Of a stretch of 64,000 bases of DNA, positions 1 to 7,798 are shown in pieces. Every line of letters begins with the position of its first letter. The first letter of the stretch is position 1. Position numbers and translations under genes: made by a program. The stretch is from Bacillota bacterium (GTDB taxonomy: Bacteria > Bacillota_I > Bacilli_A > RF39 > UBA660): positions 1 to 64,000 of the forward strand of contig JAEWOE010000007.1 of the NCBI GenBank assembly GCA_023460995.1. The letters are read 5' to 3'. The notes below the pieces were generated by a model. The model searched no databases. It was not told the origin of the DNA and was given only the letters and a program-made list of their open reading frames with translations.

Positions 1-365
1 GTACTCCAGCTAGTACACAAGATACCTATAGTATTTCTTCTTTGGAAGTAACATTAAATGCAACTTCTTGTCCTGTTGGTTCAAAGGTTGTAGCTTATTA
101 TATTAAAACATCTACTGCAACAGCAAAAACTCTTACTGTAAATGCAGATAAATTTAGTAAGAATTTTGAAATTGTAGCAGATACATTAATCAGAGCCACA
201 GATGGAGATGACCAGTTTGTTCAGATTACATATTTGAATGCAAAACCAAAGTCAAATTGGTCTATAACAATGAGTGCGTCTGATATCACAACTTTAGAAA
301 TTGAATTTGACTTGCTTAAAGATTCATCTTCTTCTGACATGGCTACATATAAGATTTACGAATAA
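1..365 (+). CDS. virion structural protein, tail-tube-like (5' partial)
   Basis: The frame is open from position 3 to the TAA at 363-365, so the gene enters from outside the window and only its last ~120 residues are seen. The fragment is rich in Thr/Ser and beta-strand-forming residues. Its end has the pattern FVQITYLNAKPKSNWSITMS, which resembles the C-terminal part of phage tail-tube or structural proteins. It lies at the head of the tail operon, which fits. A TTG at 42 is an internal codon and not a convincing start. The family assignment is inference; that it is a phage structural protein is likely from content and context. Confidence 0.5.
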   Translation, partial: TPASTQDTYSISSLEVTLNATSCPVGSKVVAYYIKTSTATAKTLTVNADKFSKNFEIVADTLIRATDGDDQFVQITYLNAKPKSNWSITMSASDITTLEIEFDLLKDSSSSDMATYKIYE

Positions 366-389
366 TAAAATAATTTTAGGAGGTCTTGT

Positions 390-605
390 ATGGACACATT
401 AAAAAATGTTAGACTTGTTTATTCTTGTCCAGCATATCCACCTTATGGATTGAGATTAAATGTTGAATATCTTATATCAAAACAAAAAGATGGATTACAT
501 ATAACCGATGGAAATTTTGAAAAAGTTATGGATTTAGAATTTATCAAAATGTGTTTTACTCCTGTAGATAAAACATGGATTGATGTAGAAAAATTACTTG
601 GTTAA
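390..605 (+). CDS. small hypothetical phage protein (71 aa)
   Basis: I do not recognise this protein. The start is well fixed: AGGAGG lies at 379-384, six bases before the ATG, and the gene follows the structural gene by 24 bp. It has no membrane segment or clear motif; two Cys and several Tyr are spread through it. A strong terminator follows directly, so it is probably the last gene of the upstream structural transcript. Confidence 0.7.
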   Translation: MDTLKNVRLVYSCPAYPPYGLRLNVEYLISKQKDGLHITDGNFEKVMDLEFIKMCFTPVDKTWIDVEKLLG

Positions 606-606
606 A

Positions 607-657
607 AATAAGGTAGGAATATGGAGTTTGATAATTCCTACTCCTACCTTATTTTTT
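607..657 (+). terminator. Rho-independent terminator
   Basis: A 12-bp perfect stem (607-618 with 642-653) is followed by a T tract. It lies just after the stop of the 71-aa gene and closes the structural transcript entering from the left. Confidence 0.85.
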
Positions 658-725
658 TACACTCAAAATAAAACTAAATAAAAATGACATTTCATTAATA
701 ATAAATAACAAAAGGACGTGAAAAA

Positions 726-1031
726 ATGTCAGATATAAAACATTTTGGGTTTATAAGCTCAATTCATAAAGATAGCTTAATTCCGTATTATACTACTACT
801 TCTGCAAATCAAATAATTTCATTTGTTGATAAAAGTAATAATCAGCAAATTCTTAATTCTTTAACAATAGAGGCAGAAAATACGCCATTATATATTCAGA
901 TACTCCCATCTGAATATTGTATTTTTGTTCCAGAAAATGGTTATTATACATTGAATGACCTATCAATAAAGAATATACAAGTATTAGGTAATTCTGGTCA
1001 AAAACTTAGATGGTATGGTTTCATCTATTAA
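726..1031 (+). CDS. small putative virion protein (101 aa)
   Basis: Not recognised with certainty. The start has AAAGGACGTG upstream. The protein is soluble and beta-rich, and ends in a Gly-Gln-Lys-x-Arg-Trp-x-Gly motif (NSGQKLRWYGFIY). That ending is reminiscent of small phage structural proteins that describe a ligand or decoration fold. It stands alone between two hairpins, so it may have its own transcript. Function is inference from position among tail and lysis genes. Confidence 0.6.
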   Translation: MSDIKHFGFISSIHKDSLIPYYTTTSANQIISFVDKSNNQQILNSLTIEAENTPLYIQILPSEYCIFVPENGYYTLNDLSIKNIQVLGNSGQKLRWYGFIY

Positions 1032-1067
1032 TTGTTATCTTTTATATCTAATTTATAAATATGTAAT

Positions 1068-1109
1068 ACCCACCAAAACAGGCTACCAACCTTTTTCGTT
1101 TTGATGGGT
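1068..1109 (+). terminator. possible terminator hairpin
   Basis: A 12-bp stem with one mismatch (1068-1079 with 1098-1109) lies after the 101-aa gene. The downstream sequence is A/T-rich but lacks a clean U tract, so termination is plausible rather than certain. Confidence 0.5.
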
Positions 1110-1219
1110 GTATTAAAAATTTAATACAGTTATATCTTACCAAAGCATAACTGTATTGTCAATATAATATATAAATAAATTTCCTTGTATTTCATATACA
1201 ACAAAGCGAGGTAATGCTT

Positions 1220-1708
1220 ATGGAACATAACTGTGTTAATAATAACATACTTAGTAATCTAATCGAAAAAGTAGAAAAATACGATGACAAGATAAAAAAT
1301 CTTGAAAAAGACTCTTTAAAATCCGATTTACTAATAAATCAAATAATGGAGGATAGAAAAGAGCAATGTGAAATAAACAAACAATTATCAGACAACATAA
1401 AAGAGTCCTCAAATACAATGATAGAAATAAAACTTACAATGAAGGACATGCAATCATCTTTACAGGAAAATAAGTCTGATATTGATTCCTTAAATGCAAG
1501 TTTTCACAATTTTAAAACTGAATTTTACAAATCTGAAAATAAAAATAAAATTGATTTAAGAGATATTCAAAAAGAGGTAAAAACAAATTGGCTTAAAGAA
1601 AATTGGACAAAAGTGGCGGGAATTAGTGGTGGTATTACTTTTTTAGGTTTTCTTTATAAGTTAATAGATACATTAAGTCAATTAATACCAGTAATAACTA
1701 AGAAATAA
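1220..1708 (+). CDS. coiled-coil protein with C-terminal membrane segment, XhlA/holin-like
   Basis: The protein has a long charged helical region (residues ~10-120, heptad-like) followed by one hydrophobic stretch near residues 132-155 (VAGISGGITFLGFLYKLI) and a short basic tail. This layout is that of XhlA-type holin-associated proteins. I chose the ATG at 1220 because the GCGAGG at 1206-1211 is 8 nt from it but only 2 nt from the ATG at 1214. A role in lysis or anchoring is inference; the endolysin is ~26 kb away. A structural or signalling membrane protein is an alternative. Confidence 0.6.
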   Translation: MEHNCVNNNILSNLIEKVEKYDDKIKNLEKDSLKSDLLINQIMEDRKEQCEINKQLSDNIKESSNTMIEIKLTMKDMQSSLQENKSDIDSLNASFHNFKTEFYKSENKNKIDLRDIQKEVKTNWLKENWTKVAGISGGITFLGFLYKLIDTLSQLIPVITKK

Positions 1709-1816
1709 TTTGAGTTTGAGGTTTTAGCATATACAGAAATACTTTCTTAAAATTTTATAATTAGAAATGAAAGATATATTTTTTATATGTATAAAATTGA
1801 AAGGAGGTATTTAAAA

Positions 1817-3577
1817 ATGGGGTTAGTAAGACAAGAGTTAGGAATAAATTTAACAAGTGAACTAAATGGAATCAATTCTCAATTAAAAGAAATTTCAATT
1901 AATATAAAAAGCTTTGGAGTTACAGGGGAAGGTATTAATGATGATACTGTTGCTATTCAAAATGCTATTGATTACGTCAAATCATTAGGTGGAGGAACAG
2001 TTTATTTTCCAAAAGGAAGATATAAAGTAAATACTCATCTAATTTTAAGAAATAAAGTTAATTTAGAAGGCTCTCTAAATAATGCAGTTATTTTTATTGA
2101 TAATGATGGTATAGGTAATGGTGAAGCATGGATATATAGTGAAAACTCATCTTGGAACTATAATGCAAGTACTGCACCTTCATTTACAATTAGAGGTATT
2201 ACTTTTGAATACTTAAGAACAAAAGATTGTTCCGATATGAAATTACGTCAAATGTTGGGATTATTTAATGTTCAAAATGTAACAATTGAATATTGCTATT
2301 TTAGAGTTCCAAACCCTGTAGACAATCCATTGGCTTACTGTGGAGCAAGTTGTCTTGATTTATACGGTAATTGGCGTAACGTTAAAATTTTACACTGTAA
2401 GTTTGATTTACTATCTGATTCTTTTATTGATGGAGGATGTATATGGGTTAGAAACTTTTCAAATGACGTTGGTAGTTTTTCAGAAAATGTGCTTATTGAT
2501 GATTGTATATTTAATAAGAAATCACATGATGAAATACTTGCTATATATACATGTAAAGAAAACATTAGAAATATTAAGATTAGAAATTGTATTTTTAATC
2601 AATTGAAATCAACTACGGTATCTCCAGTCACTTTTACATTTAAGGCTATGGGAGACGGTGATATCTGTCAAGATATAGAGTTTTGTAACAATACGATAAC
2701 TGTAGATGATGTAAGTTTAGCTGTTGTTCATATTGGTGGAGGTACTGGTTCAACAAGAGATATTAAAATGCACCATAATACATGGAATGTAAATACGACT
2801 TTTGACCCTTCCGTTAATACTACTTATATTGTTTGGAAAGATATTAATTCTTCTGATACATATTTTGAAACGAATGTAGTAAATGTTAATGCTACATATT
2901 ATTTTAAGCATGGAGTTAAAGGTGTAGAAAATGTGTATAATAACACTATAAGAGGAAAAGTTCAAAGTATATTCACATTGGCAAATACTTGTAGGGATAA
3001 TATTATAAATGTGGATACATCTGTTCCAAATTCTGTTGGATTAACAAATTGTAGAAGTACTTATGGTAATAAAATAACTAACGTATGTCGTGGAATATTA
3101 CTTCAATATGAAAATGGTAGTACAAATCAATCATATAATGCATATAATGAAATTTCTGTGACAAACGATGCAAGTGCTAGAGGAGCTTATTTACAAGTTT
3201 TTGTTGGCAGAACTTTTAGTGCAGACGTTCAATTTGTAAATAATATATTTACAGTCCCAAATACAAATTCTTATTGTATTCACATGGACAATACAAATTG
3301 GAATGTAATACTAAAGGATAATAAAATAATTGGTTGTAGTAAAGTTTATAGACCTACTGGTACTACAACATTCAAATATTGTAGTAATAATGATTGGAAT
3401 ACTTTCAATGATTCAAAAACAGCAAACATATCTAACTCTGACGGTTATTCTCTTTTAGATGCCTTGCCAGTTGGACATGAAATTAGAAATTCAGCGGAAG
3501 GAACGCCATCTAAATGGATAAGAACTTCAAGTGTTAATAAAAATGTATCAGATTGGACTATAATAACTGGTTCATAA
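1817..3577 (+). CDS. tail spike with right-handed beta-helix (pectate-lyase-3 type)
   Basis: Residues ~30-75 carry the hallmark of the pectate_lyase_3 family: SFGVTGEGINDDTVAIQNAI, then GGGTVYFPKGRY. Long stretches of short beta-strand repeats rich in Asn, Thr and Ile follow, as expected for a parallel beta-helix. Such proteins form trimeric spikes that bind or cleave surface glycans. AGGAGG at 1802-1807 sits 9 nt before the ATG at 1817, so that start is preferred over the upstream ATG at 1787. The C-terminal ~60 residues look like a small capping or adhesion domain. A terminator overlaps the stop. Catalysis cannot be judged from sequence alone. Confidence 0.8.
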   Translation: MGLVRQELGINLTSELNGINSQLKEISINIKSFGVTGEGINDDTVAIQNAIDYVKSLGGGTVYFPKGRYKVNTHLILRNKVNLEGSLNNAVIFIDNDGIGNGEAWIYSENSSWNYNASTAPSFTIRGITFEYLRTKDCSDMKLRQMLGLFNVQNVTIEYCYFRVPNPVDNPLAYCGASCLDLYGNWRNVKILHCKFDLLSDSFIDGGCIWVRNFSNDVGSFSENVLIDDCIFNKKSHDEILAIYTCKENIRNIKIRNCIFNQLKSTTVSPVTFTFKAMGDGDICQDIEFCNNTITVDDVSLAVVHIGGGTGSTRDIKMHHNTWNVNTTFDPSVNTTYIVWKDINSSDTYFETNVVNVNATYYFKHGVKGVENVYNNTIRGKVQSIFTLANTCRDNIINVDTSVPNSVGLTNCRSTYGNKITNVCRGILLQYENGSTNQSYNAYNEISVTNDASARGAYLQVFVGRTFSADVQFVNNIFTVPNTNSYCIHMDNTNWNVILKDNKIIGCSKVYRPTGTTTFKYCSNNDWNTFNDSKTANISNSDGYSLLDALPVGHEIRNSAEGTPSKWIRTSSVNKNVSDWTIITGS

Positions 3578-3613
3578 GAGTAGGACTTTATTTCCTACTC
3601 TTTATTTATTTTT
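3576..3613 (+). terminator. Rho-independent terminator
   Basis: A 10-bp perfect stem (3576-3585 with 3593-3602) and a T-rich tail follow the spike gene. Confidence 0.85.
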
Positions 3614-3677
3614 TTATCTCTTCCCCTCTATTCGCTATTCTAAAATTTCAAATAATAATATATAAGGAGATGATTTT

Positions 3678-4247
3678 ATTTCTCAAATACTAAAATTAGT
3701 ATCACCTATCCCACCTTCAGTAAATCACTATTTAGCTTGGAGAGCAATTCTTAAAAATAAAAAACCTTTAGCATTGTCATATAAAACTCCAGAAGCGAAA
3801 AAATATCAAAAAGATTTCACGAATTATGTTAAAGAACAAGTCAAGTTACAAGAATGGATTAAGTCTGAAAATAAATCACAACATTATTATATGGATTGTT
3901 ATTTCTATTTTCCTAGAACAGACATGGATGCTAATAATTATTTTAAATGTATGGCTGATGCTATAACTGATTCAGAAAGTGTGTGGATAGATGATGTTCA
4001 ATTATGTGAAAGAGTACAAAGAATATTCTATTCTTCTGAAAATCCAAGGATTGAAATAGAAATTAAACCTGTAGACTACATAGGTATATTTAAAGATATA
4101 TCTCAATTAGAAGAATTTGAGTCTAATTGCATCGTTTGTACCAGATATAATCGAAACTGTAGTTTATTATTAAAAGCTAAAGAAGGGAAAATTCAAGAAG
4201 AAATTCATGATTTTAAATGTAGTAAATTTAAGCAATTAAGCAAATAA
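3678..4247 (+). CDS. rusA: RusA-like Holliday junction resolvase, apparent ATT start
   Basis: The frame contains the RusA family signature: PIPPSVNHYL near the N terminus and DMDANNYFKCMADAITDS with a following DD at the metal site. The enzyme cuts four-way DNA junctions as a dimer. The conserved PIPPSVNHY lies upstream of the first ATG/TTG/GTG in frame. The frame is open to 3666, and the best start is ATT at 3678, 8 nt after AAGGAG (3664-3669). A C-terminal extension holds four Cys (CIVC, RNC, KCS) that could bind zinc. An alternative is a small indel near 3670-3680 that hides an ATG. Its place within the tail operon is unusual for a resolvase. Confidence 0.75.
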   Translation: MSQILKLVSPIPPSVNHYLAWRAILKNKKPLALSYKTPEAKKYQKDFTNYVKEQVKLQEWIKSENKSQHYYMDCYFYFPRTDMDANNYFKCMADAITDSESVWIDDVQLCERVQRIFYSSENPRIEIEIKPVDYIGIFKDISQLEEFESNCIVCTRYNRNCSLLLKAKEGKIQEEIHDFKCSKFKQLSK

Positions 4248-4268
4248 AAGTAACATTCTATTTGCTTT
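4238..4268 (+). terminator. Rho-independent terminator overlapping rusA end
   Basis: A 9-bp stem (4238-4246 with 4259-4267) ends in a T run. The left arm covers the rusA stop codon. Confidence 0.7.
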
Positions 4269-4310
4269 TTAGTAATAAAATAATTTAAAGTTAAAGGAGA
4301 TTATACATAT

Positions 4311-4853
4311 ATGTCAGATATAACGGTTAAAAACTATTTGCCTTTGTCACTTAAACAGGTAATAATAAAAAATATAGTTTCGTCAGTAATTGATGAAGAA
4401 ACAGGTAATGTTGAATTTTCTCTAGTAGATTTCTTTACAGAGGTTTCACTTCTAATTAACTATACAGACTACAAATTGTCAGATGAAGATACAGTTGTCC
4501 AATATGATGAAATAAAAGAAAACGGAACTCTTCTTGCTATTCTTGAACAAATTCCCAGCGATGAAGCATATTTTATAAAAATTAATGTTGAAAAAGAAAT
4601 TCAACAGTATTTAGATGATAAAAGAAGTATTGGAATTCAGTTTAAAAATGCTGTAGATAAACTTTTATCAAAACTTCCTTCTGAGGATGGTGTGAAATAT
4701 ATCATGACTAAACTTCCTGATATGATTAAAGACATTGAACCTGAAAAGCTTCAGTATTTATCTCAGGCAATAGGTTGGAATACTGGTAAAGTTAAGCCTA
4801 ACAGACAGCAAAGAAGAAAAGCTGAGAAAGAAAACAAGAAAGTTGAGGAATAA
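4311..4853 (+). CDS. putative tail assembly chaperone
   Basis: This is a soluble, acidic 180-aa protein with a highly charged basic C-terminal tail (NRQQRRKAEKENKK). No catalytic motif is visible. Size, charge and position, ahead of the gp10-like gene and tape measure, match the gpG-type chaperones that coat the tape measure during tail assembly. AAAGGAG lies 13 nt before the ATG. It is followed, in the same frame, by a 67-aa ORF after one stop codon. Assignment is from context, not from a recognised motif. Confidence 0.5.
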   Translation: MSDITVKNYLPLSLKQVIIKNIVSSVIDEETGNVEFSLVDFFTEVSLLINYTDYKLSDEDTVVQYDEIKENGTLLAILEQIPSDEAYFIKINVEKEIQQYLDDKRSIGIQFKNAVDKLLSKLPSEDGVKYIMTKLPDMIKDIEPEKLQYLSQAIGWNTGKVKPNRQQRRKAEKENKKVEE

Positions 4854-4856
4854 ATT

Positions 4857-5060
4857 ATGATGATATTAACTAAAAAGCAAGCTGAAGATTTTAATAAACT
4901 TGTAGAACTACTCCCTTCAATACTTAATCAGATTGACACTAAAAAATGTAATACATCAATTACTTGTAATTGTGATGTTGATATTGATAAGTTAGCAAAA
5001 AAAGTTCACTCATTAGTTTATGATAAGATTACTAAAAATATTGCTTTAAAAGGTCTTTAA
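4857..5060 (+). CDS. small tail-region protein (67 aa), possible chaperone partner
   Basis: Starts ATGATG three bases after the TAA of the preceding gene and in the same reading frame, with GAGGA at its ribosome site. The protein is helical, with a central CNTSITCNCDVDID segment carrying three Cys. In many phages the chaperone is made in a short and an extended form; here the extension would need stop readthrough rather than frameshift. Translational coupling is the simpler reading. Function is inferred from position. Confidence 0.55.
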   Translation: MMILTKKQAEDFNKLVELLPSILNQIDTKKCNTSITCNCDVDIDKLAKKVHSLVYDKITKNIALKGL

Positions 5061-5075
5061 GGTTGGTGATTAATT

Positions 5076-5228
5076 ATGTCAACTTCTATAATCAAAGAAT
5101 ATACTATTGCAATTAAGGGGTATGAAGAAGCTCTTAAGACATGTAAGGGTTCTTCAGATATCTTGTATTATGAAAAGCATATTAAATTACTTCAGGATAA
5201 GATTAAAGAATTGGAGGGTGAGGTTTAA
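5076..5228 (+). CDS. short coiled-coil ORF (50 aa)
   Basis: Starts MSTSIIKEYTIAIKGYEE and ends IKELEGEV. The stop TAA shares its last A with the ATG of the next gene (TAATG), a sign of translational coupling. Upstream is GGTTGGTGAT. Strongly helical with charged heptads. Not recognised. Confidence 0.65.
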   Translation: MSTSIIKEYTIAIKGYEEALKTCKGSSDILYYEKHIKLLQDKIKELEGEV

Positions 5229-5728
5229 TGCCTACATTTAACTCAATTGAAGCTCTTATGAAACATTTAGAAAATAATATAGTATTAAATCTTCAAAAAA
5301 TTGGTGAAGAAGTTAAAAGCTATTTGCGTACAACACTTCTGAATGATTGGTACAAATCCTATATGCCTACTCATTATGATAGAACGAATATGCTTATAGA
5401 ATCTATTACTTGTACACCAGTCAAAAAGAATGGTAATTCATTTGAGGTAGAGATTTATTTCGATGAAAATAAAATTACTCCTGTAGAAGCTAAAACTGTA
5501 GGCTTCTTCCCTTCTCATATGAATATAACTGATGGTTCTAGTGAATGGAATGGAATGTCATATGGAGAATTATTGCCTATTTGGATTGAAGAAGGTCAAC
5601 ATTCTAGTATTAATTCTTATACTGGTATTCATATGGTTGAAAGAACTGTTGATTGGATTAATGAAGATAAATATATTAAAACAAGGATGAAAGAATTATT
5701 AGAAATAAAAGGTTATAAATGTTTATAA
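5228..5728 (+). CDS. HK97 gp10-like tail component
   Basis: The 166-aa protein has the general plan of the gp10-like tail completion family. The N terminus is an amphipathic helix (TFNSIEALMKHLENNI). A Tyr/Arg-rich turn follows (HYDRTNMLIESI), then beta strands with SYGELLPIWIEEGQHS, like the LEFGT-type region of the family. Such proteins sit at the head-tail or tube terminus. It is coupled by overlap to the ORF before it. A terminator follows. The family match is by pattern only. Confidence 0.5.
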   Translation: MPTFNSIEALMKHLENNIVLNLQKIGEEVKSYLRTTLLNDWYKSYMPTHYDRTNMLIESITCTPVKKNGNSFEVEIYFDENKITPVEAKTVGFFPSHMNITDGSSEWNGMSYGELLPIWIEEGQHSSINSYTGIHMVERTVDWINEDKYIKTRMKELLEIKGYKCL

Positions 5729-5749
5729 GATAGAGATTTGATAAAATAA

Positions 5750-5797
5750 AAGAACGACTATCCAAGCCTGCAATGTTTGTTAGTCGTTCTTCTTCTT
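5750..5797 (+). terminator. Rho-independent terminator
   Basis: An 11-bp perfect stem (5750-5760 with 5781-5791) with a pyrimidine-rich tail closes the chaperone/gp10-like operon. Confidence 0.75.
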
Positions 5798-5809
5798 TAA
5801 AATACCTGT

Positions 5810-5840
5810 GGAGGTATTCCAATAATTAAATTATACCTCC
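5810..5840 (+). promoter_or_regulatory. inverted repeat upstream of integrase
   Basis: An 8-bp perfect inverted repeat, GGAGGTAT (5810-5817) and ATACCTCC (5833-5840), lies 60 bp before the integrase start. It could be an operator, a recombinase arm site or a leader hairpin. No stronger claim is possible. Confidence 0.35.
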
Positions 5841-5899
5841 TTTATATAGATATGTCAATATCAATAATAAAATAATTTTATGTACAAGGAGGAACAGTA

Positions 5900-6928
5900 A
5901 TGCCAAGAAAAACTATATATAATAACCTTACTTCTGAAGAACTTATAACTAGAATATCGAAAGAAAATAAAGAATTAATGAATGAATTTATAAATTATCT
6001 TAAATCGGTAGATAAGTCCCCAAATACTATAGATTCATACATAAATGACTTGCATATATTCTTCTGTTGGAATGTTGAACACAATGATAATAAATTTTTT
6101 ATTAAATTTACTAAAAGAGATATAGTAAAATATCAGAATTATTTAATTCATGATTTAAAACATAGTTCTAATAGAGTAAGAAGATTAAAGTCAGCTATTA
6201 GTAGCATGTCAAATTTTATTGAAGCTATTTTAGATGAAGATTTTCCTGATTTTAAAAACATTGTCAATAAGATTCCTGCTCCAGATAAAGTTGAAGTACG
6301 AGAAAAAACAGTTATGAGTGATGAACAAGTAAATGAACTACTTAAATATCTTGTTGATAAGAAAAAGTACCAACAAGCGTGTGCTGTTGCATTAGCTGTT
6401 TCAAGTGGCTCTAGAAAGGCAGAAATATTAAGATTTAAAGTTAGCTATTTTATTGATGAAAATATAAAATATGGTGCATTATATAAAACACCTGAAAAGA
6501 TTAAAACGAAAGGTCGCACGAGTAAGGGCAAGTTAATCTATAGATGGTGTCTTGTGAGTACATTCAAGCCGTATTTTGACTTATGGATGAAAGAAAGAGA
6601 AGAACTAGGTATTACTGGAGATGAATTATTTTTCAACAAGAGAAATGGTGTATGGAAACCTGCTGATATCTCTACTCTCAATAGTTGGGCTATAACATTT
6701 TCAAACATATTGGGTATTGATTGGTACTGGCATAGCAACCGACATTATTTTTGCACTGCTCTGTGTCAAGCTAATATTCCAGCATCAGTTATTAAAGATA
6801 TTATCGGCTGGGAGAGTACTAGTATGGTAGATATCTACAATGATACTGAGGTAGATGATGAAGTCGGTAAATATTTTGATGAAGGTGGAATTAAACAAGT
6901 AGAAAAGAAATCATTAAGTGATTTATAA
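5900..6928 (+). CDS. int: tyrosine recombinase / phage integrase
   Basis: 342 aa. Residues ~22-115 form a SAM-like N-terminal core-binding domain (MNEFINYLKSVDKSPNTIDS). The catalytic domain shows Arg172 (SGSRKAEIL), a Lys-rich beta hairpin near 202-211, His278-x-x-Arg281 (HSNR), Trp304 in place of the second His (IIGWES) and nucleophile Tyr313 (DIYND). All catalytic positions are present, so it should be active. AAGGAGG is 8 nt before the ATG. It sits inside the tail region, away from the Xer-like gene at 29.9 kb. It may integrate or resolve DNA; the att site is not identified. Confidence 0.88.
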   Translation: MPRKTIYNNLTSEELITRISKENKELMNEFINYLKSVDKSPNTIDSYINDLHIFFCWNVEHNDNKFFIKFTKRDIVKYQNYLIHDLKHSSNRVRRLKSAISSMSNFIEAILDEDFPDFKNIVNKIPAPDKVEVREKTVMSDEQVNELLKYLVDKKKYQQACAVALAVSSGSRKAEILRFKVSYFIDENIKYGALYKTPEKIKTKGRTSKGKLIYRWCLVSTFKPYFDLWMKEREELGITGDELFFNKRNGVWKPADISTLNSWAITFSNILGIDWYWHSNRHYFCTALCQANIPASVIKDIIGWESTSMVDIYNDTEVDDEVGKYFDEGGIKQVEKKSLSDL

Positions 6929-7087
6929 TTACTTCTCCCCTTCCCTACTTTGAATATACTGCTTTAAAATCAAGTTAATTAAGTTGCTTGATGAGCGTGA
7001 TTCTTGTTTCGCAATTTCATCAATCTTTCTTTTTATACTTTTTTCTAATACAATTAAATATTCCTTTTTATTTTCACTTAAAGCCAT
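6929..7087 (-). CDS. ribbon-helix-helix (CopG/Arc-like) regulator, 52 aa
   Basis: Begins MALSENKKEYLIVLEKSI and continues with IDEIAKQESRSSSNLINLIL. That is the strand, helix, Ser-rich turn, helix pattern of dimeric RHH DNA-binding proteins. GGGTGATA precedes the ATG. Its stop lies against the integrase stop (convergent). It is divergent from a 50-aa ORF, and an operator-like inverted repeat and promoter lie between the two. Likely a repressor of that intergenic region and perhaps of the integrase; the target is inference. Confidence 0.75.
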   Translation of the reverse strand: MALSENKKEYLIVLEKSIKRKIDEIAKQESRSSSNLINLILKQYIQSREGEK

Positions 7088-7130
7088 ATTATCACCCAAA
7101 GTTATTATATGATATATGATAATTAAATAT

Positions 7131-7188
7131 AAGTTATATATCAGTTATATAACTTTATGTTGATTTTTTACAAATTTTTGTATATAAT
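7131..7188 (+). promoter_or_regulatory. promoter with upstream inverted-repeat operator
   Basis: TTGATT (7160-7165), a 17-bp spacer and TATAAT (7183-7188) form a near-consensus promoter reading toward the ORF at 7228. Directly upstream, AAGTTATATA (7131-7140) and TATATAACTT (7146-7155) form a 10-bp inverted repeat around 5 bp. This would suit the RHH protein encoded on the other side. Confidence 0.7.
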
Positions 7189-7227
7189 TGCAATATACTG
7201 ATTAACATAATAGTTGGGTGATATAAT

Positions 7228-7380
7228 ATGAATGAAAAAGAAGAATTAATCCAATTATGTTTGATATTTCTCAAATATATTAGTGCAAAGTATATTAAAG
7301 GAGAAATTACTAAAGAAGAATATAATGATTTTAAGTCATCAAAAATAAAGTTTTTAAGAGATTGTGGAGTAGATTTATAA
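7228..7380 (+). CDS. small ORF divergent from RHH gene (50 aa)
   Basis: MNEKEELIQLCLIFLKYISA begins it, and GEITKEEYNDFK resembles the SHOCT-type C-terminal segment. GGGTGATATAAT precedes the ATG and mirrors the ribosome-site region of the divergent RHH gene. Its own consensus promoter lies at 7160-7188. A terminator hairpin begins inside its last codons. It may be a small oligomerising or regulatory partner; function unknown. Confidence 0.65.
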   Translation: MNEKEELIQLCLIFLKYISAKYIKGEITKEEYNDFKSSKIKFLRDCGVDL

Positions 7381-7399
7381 ATCTACTCCCTTTCTATTT
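7366..7399 (+). terminator. Rho-independent terminator
   Basis: An 11-bp perfect stem with a 2-nt apparent loop (7366-7376 with 7379-7389), then a T-rich tail. The left arm is coding sequence of the 50-aa ORF. Confidence 0.75.
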
Positions 7400-7491
7400 T
7401 GAAATGAAAGTAAAATTCTATTAAAATTAATAGGGCTAAATGTTCTGATTAATAATATAAGTATTTAGTACATTAAAAGGAGGACTTATAC

Positions 7492-7770
7492 ATGTGTGAA
7501 CAGAATCAATGTTGTGGTAATGTTTTTGGAAAAGAGCAGGTAACTAACGAATATAGTTATACTGCTGAGTTGGAAAAACAAGTTAATTGGTTAACAACAA
7601 CAGTAAAATTGAAAGATGAAGAATTGTCATGCAAATGTGAAATAATTGCAGAATTAGAATCAATGATTATGAGTATATATGAACAGCATATTGAAGGTGG
7701 TAGTCAGAAGGCTATACTTGATATGGGATTGAGAATTTCTGATATAATGAATAAATATGTAAAAGCCTAG
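7492..7770 (+). CDS. small coiled-coil protein with Cys-rich N terminus (92 aa)
   Basis: N terminus MCEQNQCCGN has three Cys close together, then a charged coiled coil (residues ~20-70) follows. AAGGAGG is well spaced before the ATG. Terminated by a strong hairpin overlapping its stop. Not recognised; could be a tail-associated or metal-binding protein. Confidence 0.65.
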   Translation: MCEQNQCCGNVFGKEQVTNEYSYTAELEKQVNWLTTTVKLKDEELSCKCEIIAELESMIMSIYEQHIEGGSQKAILDMGLRISDIMNKYVKA

Positions 7771-7790
7771 ATTTCTCTAGGCTTCTTATA
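7763..7790. terminator. terminator between convergent genes
   Basis: A 9-bp stem (7763-7771 with 7776-7784) lies between the end of the 92-aa gene and the end of the minus-strand gene at 7799. It probably serves the + strand gene, and may act on both strands. Confidence 0.65.
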
Positions 7791-7798
7791 TAAATTAA

